Shown in pieces: positions 56,821 to 64,000 of a stretch of DNA of 64,000 bases; position 1 is the first letter of the stretch; each line of letters begins with the position of its first letter. The stretch is from Symbiodinium natans. Taxonomy: Eukaryota > Sar > Dinophyceae > Suessiales > Symbiodiniaceae. Position numbers and translations under genes: made by a program. Location: positions 16,914-80,913 of the forward strand of contig CAJNDS010000722.1 of assembly GCA_905221605.1 (NCBI GenBank). The letters are read 5' to 3'. Under the pieces are notes generated by a model. The model was not told the DNA's origin, ran no database searches, and saw nothing but the letters and a program-made list of their open reading frames with translations.

Positions 56821-58617
56821 TGCCGAGGGGGCCTACAAACCCTGCAGCTGTAGGCTTGCTGCAGGGGTCTGCAGGCTTGCTGCAGGCTGCTGCAGGGCCT
56901 GCAGGCTTGCTGCAGAGTCCGCATGCTTGCTGCAGGTCTGCAGGGTCTGCAGGTTGCTGCAGTGTTACATGCAGGGTCTGCAGAACGCAGTAAGCAGCGC
57001 AGCCCGAGCTTGAGAGCTACCTTGAAATTGCAAGGGCTTGGAGCCTGAACAGCCTGGAAAAGGATGCTTGTCTCCGGTCATAAGCCCTTGCGTGTGCCCC
57101 CGAGCCCCCAATGGCAATGTTGGACGCTGAAGGTCGGTCTGACATAACCAACGTGTTGCAACATTGCCATGGGGGAAAGGGGATTTTCAACAACATTTTA
57201 TTGATTTGGGACAAGGTAGGCCCTTTGCTTGGGGGTTTGGAGAATGTGCCTCGAGTGAAGCCAAATCAGACCCCAAAAAGACACAAGAAGCGTAGGACAC
57301 GTTTGAGTGCCCCCGCAGTTGCAATTCAGCTTGTCATGTGCAATACTTGTTCCGTTATAACGCTATCGCCAACAGTCTTAAGCGACCGCTGACTATCTTT
57401 GCGCCCGACCCAAACATGTGGTGCATGCTTTGCGTGTCTCCGCAAAATTGAAAGCACACTTGCCATGTTTTACGGCCCATTCTAGGGTCCCATTTTTGGG
57501 CCCCAAAGCGACGCTCGAAATGGGATCTTTTCTAAGAGTTTCGAATCAGGCAGACCCAGTTTTGGGACCCAATTTCTGGCCTCAAAATGAGGGCCAAAAA
57601 CTGTGCGATTTCTGATGAGAAGACACACTTTTGACGCTCGCCAAAATTTTGCCCGACGTGAGGACCGCTCCCGACATAAGACAATAAAAATGCACCGCTG
57701 CGTGGCAAGCGGTCGGTGGTGGGCCTGTACTTATTCATATAGGCGCCATTCAGGTTGCCACTGGGGGGGTACTCTGATGCGTCCTATGTTTCTCGTCGTT
57801 TGTCGGTCCTGAATGTGGACCCGCGCGATGCCACGTTTTTCAGCGATTTTTCCAACGGGCAGCCCGCAAAAGTTGGAAAAAAGGCTCTGGGAGGTCCTGA
57901 TGAGGTTTTGGAGCCCTTGAAGGGGACTGTGAGGCCTTACTTGAGTATTTGAAAGACTGGTAAACCGTATAACCCTTGAGAAAGCGCGTGTAGCAGACCT
58001 GTGCACGAGTACTACACTCAAAAAATGTGGGAAAACAGCGTGTAGTACCTTGATTCCAAGTAGAAACATTACATGAACCTTAAAGTTTTGAAAAAACTAT
58101 GCATTCATGTAGTACACTGTGGTTTTTGCCCAGCGCGGAGCGTGTAGTACCAGTTTTGATGAAATTACACCTGAGGCGAAATCCAGCTTTTCCCACAGCG
58201 CGGAGCGTGTAGTACTAGTTTTCATGAAATTAGACTGGCCGAAAAATCGAGCTTTTCCTACAGCGCGGAGCATGTGTGACACCTGGTTTTTAATTTGCAG
58301 TTCTACAGGTCAGGGGCTTTCAAGCTTCCTGCAGACTCTGGGGCCTTCAAGCCTTTGTGTTTAAAAGGGGAAATGGACTCCGTGTGAAAGCAGGAAAATG
58401 TCCAAGTAATTGAGGACTGGAAGCCATCCAGGCTGGGGGGAGAGGCAGCCAGCAGGTTTTGCAGGCTTGCTGTAGGGTCTGTAGGGGCGGCGTGCGGCAG
58501 GGTCTGCAGGTTTGCTGCAGGATCTGGGTCTGTAGGGTCTGCAGGCTTGCTGCAGGGGTCTGCAGGCTTGCCCGCAGGCCCTGCTGGCCTGCAGGCTGCT
58601 GCAGGGTCTGCAGGCTT
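56821..58617. repeat. 1.8-kb tandem unit, copy 2
   Basis: Same order as copy 1 without the 444-bp duplication; 1796 bp from landmark to landmark (57418 to 59214). Differs from neighbours by scattered substitutions and by the number of CTGCAG units. Confidence 0.95.
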
Positions 58618-59561
58618 GCCGAGGGGGCCTACAAACCCTGCAGCTGTAGGCTTGCTGCAGGGGTCTGCAGGCTTGCTGCAGGCTGCTGCAGGGCCTGCAG
58701 GCTTGCTGCAGAGTCCGCATGCTTGCTGCAGGTCTGCAGGGTCTGCAGGTTGCTGCAGTGTTACATGCAGGGTCTGCAGAACGCAGTAAGCAGCGCAGCC
58801 CGAGCTTGAGAGCTACCTTGAAATTGCAAGGGCTTGGAGCCTGAAGAGCCTGGAAAAGGATGCTTGTCTCCGGTCATAAGCCCTTGCGTGTGCCCCCGAG
58901 CCCCCAATGGCAATGTTGGACGCTGAAGGTCGGTCTGACATGACCAACGTGTTGCAACATTGCCATGGGGGAAAGGGGATTTTCAACAACATTTTATTGA
59001 TTTGGGACAAGGTAGGCCCTTTGCTTGGGGGTTTGGAGAATGTGCCTCGAGTGAAGCCAAATCAGACCCCAAAAAGACACAAGAAGCGTAGGACACGTTT
59101 GAGTGCCCCCGCAGTTGCAATTCAGCTTGTCATGTGCAATACTTGTTCCGTTATAACGCTATTGCCAACAGTCTTAAGCGACCGCTGACTATCTTTGCGC
59201 CCGACCCAAACATGTGGTGCATGCTTTGCGTGTCTCCGCAAAATTGAAAGCACACTTGCCATGTTTTACGGCCCATTCTAGGGTCCCATTTTTCGGCCCC
59301 AAAGCGAAGCCCGAAATGGGATCTTTTCTAAGAGTTTCGAATCAGGCAGACCCAGTTTTGGGACCCAATTTCTGGCCTCAAAATGAGGGCCAAAAACTGT
59401 GCGATTTCTGATGAGAAGACACACTTTTGAAGCTCGCCAAAATTTTGCCCGACGTGAGGACCGCTCCCGACATAAGACAATAAAAATGCACCGCTGCGTG
59501 GCAAGCGGTCGGTGGTGGGCCTGTACTTATTCATATAGGCGCCATTCAGGTTGCCACAGTA
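58618..59561. repeat. 1.8-kb tandem unit, copy 3 (truncated)
   Basis: Matches copies 1 and 2 up to gccattcaggttgccac at 59561, then joins the minus-strand gene fragment. The break falls at the same word used at the edges of the 444-bp duplication in copy 1. Confidence 0.9.
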
Positions 59562-59616
59562 GGCTCGCCAAAGAGCTGCAACCACTCTGCCTCCTTGGCG
59601 GCAAGCTTCCGCTCTT

Positions 59617-59850
59617 CTACCTCAGACAGGTCCACGGGCTTCTCGGCGAGATTCTTGGGCACCACCGTAACTCTGCAGACTTCCATGAGGGTTTCCTTGG
59701 CGCGGTTGGCCAGACAACTTCGTGAACCTCGACCTCCTGGCCAGACTTTTGCACAATGACCTTGAATGGAACGTCGGTGTTGTTGTAGTTGTTCACCTTG
59801 ATTATGAACGTGCCCACCTGATTTAGCGAGATGTTCTCTGCTGGGTTCAT
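59617..59850 (-). pseudogene. Hypothetical gene Z, downstream fragment
   Basis: The first 45 residues (MNPAENISLNQVGTFIIKVN, then NYNNTDVPFKVIV) read like a beta-rich domain. After KSGQEVEVHEVV the frame turns into low-quality sequence. Just upstream (about 59870-59960) another frame reads GKELYYANKKVENCCLDFDA. These appear to be exons or frameshifted parts of one gene with the two entries that follow. No family recognised. Confidence 0.4.
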
Positions 59851-60009
59851 CTCACTTTAGAGGCGTTTGCATCAAAGTCCAAGCAGCAGTTTTCGACCTT
59901 CTTGTTCGCGTAGTAGAGCTCCTTGCCTTTAACGCAGGTGTGCAGGTCAAGGTCTGACTGACGAGGTTGCCATCAAGACCTTAGACAAGCGTCACTGTGC
60001 ACAAGGACT

Positions 60010-60258
60010 TCACTTGCTTTCCCGCAGCAGCTCGGCCACGCGCGAGACCATGTACGTTTCTGGGTTGCTTCGGTTATCCATCATGGTCACAAGGCCATCC
60101 ACATTGGTGGCGCTGTCCATGAAGTCCACCAGATTGCTAGCCTGCTGCATGTCCAAATGGACATTGCCATAAGCTCGTCCAGTGAGCATCGCGTAGATCA
60201 TCACATGGAACTTCTCGTGGAAGGCAAGTTGCTCCCAGCCCTTGCCGTAAGCCAACAA
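60010..60258 (-). pseudogene. Hypothetical gene Z, middle fragment
   Basis: 82 codons of convincing protein-like sequence (FHEKFHVMIYAMLTGRAYGN, then LVDFMDSATNVDGLVTMMDN), ending RVAELLRESK and a stop at 60010. Separated from the upstream part by about 75 bp with stops in this frame. An intron or decay would explain the gaps. No known domain. Confidence 0.45.
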
Positions 60259-60332
60259 AGTTCACTACCCATCCGACCCCGCCCGCCAGTGATCGGGGCG
60301 AACCAGACGGGGAATTGCATCCTGGATAACTT

Positions 60333-60992
60333 TCAAAGAGGGTCATCTACCAAGCGCTGAAATCGATTTTCAAAGGAGCTGTTCAGGTACAGCTTGAGTT
60401 CTTTCAGCCTCCGAGAAAGGCTGGCGTCCGAGAGATCGTTGAACGTGAAGTGCACATGGTTGAAGGGCCCAACGCTCACGGGATACTCCTTGACAAAATC
60501 CTCATCAATCACGACAACATTGAATTGGGATGCGCTCTGGATCCCCTTCAAGTGCTTCTGGCGCATCTCACGCAGCTTCTGAACATTCGGCTCCTTGACA
60601 TCTTGCTGGAACGCGATGAATCTGCCACCCTCGCCTATAGCTTGCGCGAACTTTGGCATGCGGTGCATGCAGGTGTTGCCCCGTCCAGCGAGGTTAGATG
60701 CGCAGAGCCTACTTTCCTCCTTCGGCAACGCTTCACGAGGCTGGAGAAAGAAGAACAACTCCTTGTCCTGCACCTGGACGGTGCATGCCTTCATTGGGTT
60801 GCTCTCAATCTTGTCGTAGGCCGCCCTGGAAGGGTCAACGCTGTCAAGGCACTCGCCGACCACCTCCCAGCACTCATCTCCAGAGCCAGCCATGGCGATC
60901 CAATGCTGATGTTCTCGTGATATGGGCAGCTTTGAGCACTTCTGAGTTGGAGTTCCCCCTTGTACTAACAGTCTCAAGAATGATGAAAGCAC
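60333..60992 (-). CDS. Hypothetical gene Z, upstream part (219 codons)
   Basis: Minus-strand ORF; the internal ATG at about 60891 (MAGSGDECWEVVGECLDSVD) is a likelier start than the first one. Conserved-looking segments: DKELFFFLQPREALP, MRQKHLKGIQSASQFNVVVI, and FNHVHFTFNDLSDASLSRRL near the C-terminus. No family recognised. It is truncated downstream by frame changes and a 3' neighbour that joins a tandem array. A second copy of residues about 55-195 is found at 61693-62130 with about 90% similarity, showing that this sequence has been mobile or segmentally duplicated. Confidence 0.5.
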   Translation of the reverse strand: MLSSFLRLLVQGGTPTQKCSKLPISREHQHWIAMAGSGDECWEVVGECLDSVDPSRAAYDKIESNPMKACTVQVQDKELFFFLQPREALPKEESRLCASNLAGRGNTCMHRMPKFAQAIGEGGRFIAFQQDVKEPNVQKLREMRQKHLKGIQSASQFNVVVIDEDFVKEYPVSVGPFNHVHFTFNDLSDASLSRRLKELKLYLNSSFENRFQRLVDDPL

Positions 60993-61130
60993 ACCCCTAT
61001 TCTAATCCCTAGTAAGGACTGTTAGTCTGAGGGGGAACATGCCAAGTTGGAGACGTTTGGCTTCCCTATCTTGCAAAGTTGCTCTTGTCCTCAGGCCCCA
61101 TGCATTCCATGCATCCCCCGCTGGCTGAAC

Positions 61131-61358
61131 CCTAAACCTTAAACCCCTAAACCCCTAAACCCTAAACCCCTAAACCCGAAGCCCCTAAACCCTAAAACCC
61201 CCTAAACCCTGAATCTCCGACCAGGCGCCGCACCAGCTTCCGCTTCAGCGTCAGGCGCCCCGCTGCTCAACATCTCTCGCACCTGCACTCCCAACTGGCC
61301 CTAAGGGTCCATGGTTTAGGGTTTAGGGTTTAGGGTTTAGGGTTTAGCGTTTAGGGTT
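61131..61358. repeat. Convergent telomere-like tracts (CCCTAAA then TTTAGGG)
   Basis: CCCTAAA repeats at 61131-61213 and TTTAGGG repeats at 61314-61358, in opposite orientation, separated by 100 bp of unique sequence. The G-rich strand changes sides between the two tracts. Confidence 0.9.
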
Positions 61359-61595
61359 TACTCCACTAACAAGCTGAGCAGGTCCTGCAGAAACAAGAAG
61401 ACTATGAGGCGCCCCAACAACGTGGGAGAGCATCTCAGAAAGTCAAGCCTGTTGCCTGACAACGCATCTAGAACTTGCACTAGCTGTGGTAAACGCCATG
61501 GAGGAACCGAAGACATCAACCCTCAAGCCCGGAAAACGTTGTAAGGCACTGGGCGGCTGGCACTGATCATCTTTACAATCGGTTCGCGGTTTCGG

Positions 61596-61693
61596 GTCTA
61601 GGGTTTAGGGTTTAGGGTTTAGGGTTTAGGGTTTAGGGTTTAGGGTTTTATGGTTTGGGGTTTAGGGTTTAGGGTTTAGGGTTTAGGGTTTAG
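61596..61693 (+). repeat. TTTAGGG telomere-like tract abutting a duplicated gene fragment
   Basis: About 14 TTTAGGG units with one variant (TTTTATGG...TTTGGGG), ending tttagggtttagac directly at the first base of the gene Z duplicate. Confidence 0.9.
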
Positions 61694-62130
61694 ACAGGCT
61701 TGCATCCGAGAGATCATTGAACGTGAAATGCACGTGGTTGAAGGGCCCAACGCTCACAGGATACTCCTTAAGAAAATCCTTATCAATCACGACAACGTTG
61801 AATTGGGATGCGCTCTGGATTCCCTTCAAGTGCTTTTGGCGCATCTCACGCAGCTTCTGAAGATTTGGCTCCTTGACATCTTGCTGGAACGCGATGAATT
61901 TGACACTCTCGCCTATAGCTTGCGCAAACTTTGGCATGCGGTGCATGCAGGTGTTGCACCGTCCAGCGAGGTTAGATGCACACAGCCTGCTCTCCTCCTT
62001 TGGGCAACGCTTCCCAAGGCTGGAGAAAGAAGAACAACTCCTTGTCCTGCACCTGGACAGCGCATCGGGTTGCTCTCAATCTTGTCGTAGGCCGCCCTCG
62101 AAGGGTCAACGCTGTCAAGGTTCTCGCCGA
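61693..62130 (-). pseudogene. Truncated duplicate of gene Z
   Basis: Matches 60418-60860 closely, in the same orientation (MPKFAQAIGESVKFIAFQQD, QSASQFNVVVIDKDFLKEYP, FNHVHFTFNDLSDASL). It has small indels, so the frame breaks before residue 60 of the original. Ends at the right in ctgtcaaggttctcgccgac, where the copia integrase remnant begins. Confidence 0.75.
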
Positions 62131-62480
62131 CGGAAAACCTCTTCGTAACCGCAAAAGTTGAGAAACTTGCAGATCTTAGCAACTTGGAAACGGGACACCA
62201 CTGACCCACCTTTCGAAGGCGTGGGTATGGCACAAACAGCACCCGCATGGCTGTCCTTGAGCACAAGACAGATTAGCTTGCTTCCAGCTTTACCAGTGGC
62301 ACGCTCAGTGTAGCAAAAGTCGAAGCAAAGGGTGCTGCAGGTACGTGCGTCGACCGATGACGCATATGACGGTCTGACCTCGCCTGGTAGGCAACGCAAT
62401 GGGGGCAGTAAGGCTGGTATGGTATGTGAGACAACATGTGTCGTCGAAGCTCTTCTTCGCTAGGGGCAACCACGGGAGTC
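62131..62480 (-). mobile_element. Ty1/copia polyprotein fragment (pre-integrase and integrase start), minus strand
   Basis: Minus-strand frame from about 62480: APSEEELRRHMLSH, then IPYQPYCPHCVAYQARSDRH, the Cys-containing segment that precedes integrase in dinoflagellate copia-like polyproteins. After a frameshift near 62370 it continues with FDFCYTERATGKAGSKLICL and AVCAIPTPSKGGSVVSRFQV, the start of the integrase catalytic core (first Asp in FDF). Truncated at 62131 where the gene Z duplicate begins. Confidence 0.7.
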
Positions 62481-62517
62481 TGTTCAATAGGAAGAGTTTT
62501 ATCACCTGGATGAGCCA

Positions 62518-64000
62518 ATGAATCTTGATTTCGGAGACGAAGTGCTGTGTGAGCTTGATGCTTACGATCAGGCGCTTGACCAGTCGCTTGATTCCTTTGC
62601 AGATGGAGTGTCCACTTCCGATGAGATCCCCGCGTGCTTGACTCGCGAATTTTCAGAGCTTGAGCCCGAGTTAACACCGGAAGGCCTAGCCGAGGTCGAC
62701 CGGGTTGCCATGCTGTATGAGGTTCGCAGGCTTGTTGGCATCGACGTCATTGAGGAGGTCTCAGGGCCACAGGTTGATCATCGCAAGCTTTCCACACGGT
62801 TCGTGTGGAAGGAGATCAACGGGCGACTTTGCTGGCTCAGAAGAGCCCGTCTCGTTGCGCGAGAGTTCGCGTTTCTCGACCCGGGGCGCGAGGACCTGTA
62901 CTCGCCAGCTTCAAGTTCGCTTCAGAGCAGAGTGATCCCTTCGCTGTTCATGAGCAACCGAGGTCAAGGCTGGTGCATGTGCAGCCTTGATGTTTCTGAT
63001 GCCTACTTCAATTGTCTTCAGGGCGAGCCGACATGCACTTCCGTGAGGATCGGGGATCAGGTTGTGTGGTTTCGTTTGCTCCGGTGCCTGCCTGGGCAGC
63101 GCGACGGATCGGCGCGGTGGTTTTCAAAGTTCAGCGAGACTTTGCAGACTGAAGCCGGGGCAGAACTGATGCCCGAATTGCCATCTCTGTTCCGCCTCAC
63201 CGACGGCAGTGGCAAACCGCATGCAGCGGGCCTCATCCATGTTGATGACATGCTGAGCGCCGGAAGGAGAATGGCCCTGGAAGGCATGATCGAGAAGTTG
63301 AAAGGCCAGTTTCAACTGCGGGTTGAGTGGATCTGCAACACAGGAGATGAAATCCAGTTCCTAAAGAAACGCCATTTTCTTTTGTCTGACCATGAACTGA
63401 TCATTCAGGTCAATGGCAAGCACCTCAGCAAGTTGCGAGACCTCACAGGGAACCCGAAGGTTCGGAAGTCCCCTTTACCTTCAGGAAGATGCGAGACTGA
63501 TGGCCCGAGCTTGGAACCTGAGCGTGCCGGTCTGTACCGGCAGTCAGTCGGTGTGTTGTTGTACTTGCAGGCTGACATGCCCGAGTCACAGTTTGCTATT
63601 CGGCTCCTGTCGACATGCGTGTCGAACCCGACTGTGCCAGCCTGGGCATTGCTTCGACACTTGGTTGGCTATTTGACACATACGAGTGGGCACTGCATTT
63701 GTCTTGAAGCCGGTGAAGTCGGCGTGGGCCTGAAGATTCAAACCCCTGGTGAAAACGTGATTGAAGGCTTTAGTGATTCGATCGCCAGTCCAGAAGATCC
63801 GTGTCATCTTCAGCCATCCTTTGCAACAAGCATTACATCCATGGGTCCTCCAAGACACAGAAGGTAGTCGCACTATCTTCGGCGGAGGCTGAATTCCACT
63901 CAGCCGTCAGTACCAGCATTGACTGCATTCTTGTGAAGGCAATGTACGCTTTTCTGTCCCCTGACCGAACTGGCAGTCCGCACATCCTGGTGGATAACTC
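62518..64000 (+). mobile_element. Ty1/copia reverse transcriptase and RNase H, plus strand, partial
   Basis: A 449-codon ORF (62518-63867). PELTPEGLAEVDRVAMLYEV leads into the RT domain: RRARLVAREFAF (residues 108-119), motif A SLDVSDAYF (156-164, Asp158 and Asp161), LPGQRDGSARWF (191-202), and motif C LIHVDDMLSAG (239-249). RNase H starts at EGFSDSIASP. Near 63800 the frame shifts: the next frame continues with SSKTQKVVALSSAEAEFHSA (catalytic Glu) and ILVDN at the window edge. RT copies element RNA to DNA; RNase H degrades the hybrid. The N-terminal 45 residues are uncertain. No integrase lies upstream in this orientation, so the element is truncated or rearranged and the frameshift makes it probably inactive. 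Confidence 0.8.

Overview
The window looks like nuclear DNA of a dinoflagellate, most likely Symbiodiniaceae-like. Three things point that way: several interstitial TTTAGGG/CCCTAAA tracts in both orientations; Ty1/copia coding fragments of the kind I associate with dinoflagellates (a plus-strand reverse transcriptase with HVDD, and a minus-strand integrase fragment with the motif HIPYQPYCPHC); and long satellite-rich stretches with a mostly one-directional cluster of unfamiliar ORFs. No database search was possible. All family names rest on motif reading.

Layout. 1-4 kb: no recognisable gene. 4.0-12.1 kb: a repeat block whose components are arranged symmetrically (telomere-like tract, TA repeats, a shared 43-nt motif, ATTAATTA-rich DNA, then a GC-rich 95-bp satellite, a 42-bp satellite and hexamer repeats, then ATTAATTA-rich DNA, the same motif inverted, TA repeats, telomere-like tract). 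12.1-25.9 kb: mixed-composition DNA without a convincing gene apart from one weak membrane-protein ORF. 26.0-28.8 kb: several microsatellites and minisatellites (14 bp, 72 bp, ACT trinucleotide) around one broken gene candidate. 29.6-31.1 kb: an imperfect direct duplication. 31.6-37.3 kb: about 2.8 copies of a 2.03-kb tandem unit, holding a 100-N assembly gap.

37.4-54.4 kb is the gene-bearing island. On the plus strand, in order: a decayed RNase H-like domain; a polymerase-like ORF with motifs A and C resembling divergent family A/TV-Pol enzymes; a leucine-rich orphan; a tandemly duplicated orphan gene (first copy broken, second open); another orphan; two identical palindromes; another leucine-rich orphan; an alpha/beta-hydrolase-like gene; a long orphan read in three frames; and a 597-aa orphan. 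A superfamily 1 helicase fragment lies on the minus strand, head-to-head with the last of these. Downstream are several decayed partial copies of the hydrolase-like gene and further repeats. Together this looks like a large, partly decayed mobile or virus-like element, or a lineage-specific family island. The replication-type domains (polymerase, RNase H, helicase) favour the first reading.

54.6-59.56 kb is a 1.8-kb tandem array rich in CTGCAG. At 59.6-61.0 kb there is a broken minus-strand gene of unknown function, of which a 0.43-kb piece is duplicated at 61.69-62.13 kb between telomere-like repeats and a minus-strand copia integrase fragment. The window ends in a plus-strand copia reverse transcriptase/RNase H that runs off the right edge.
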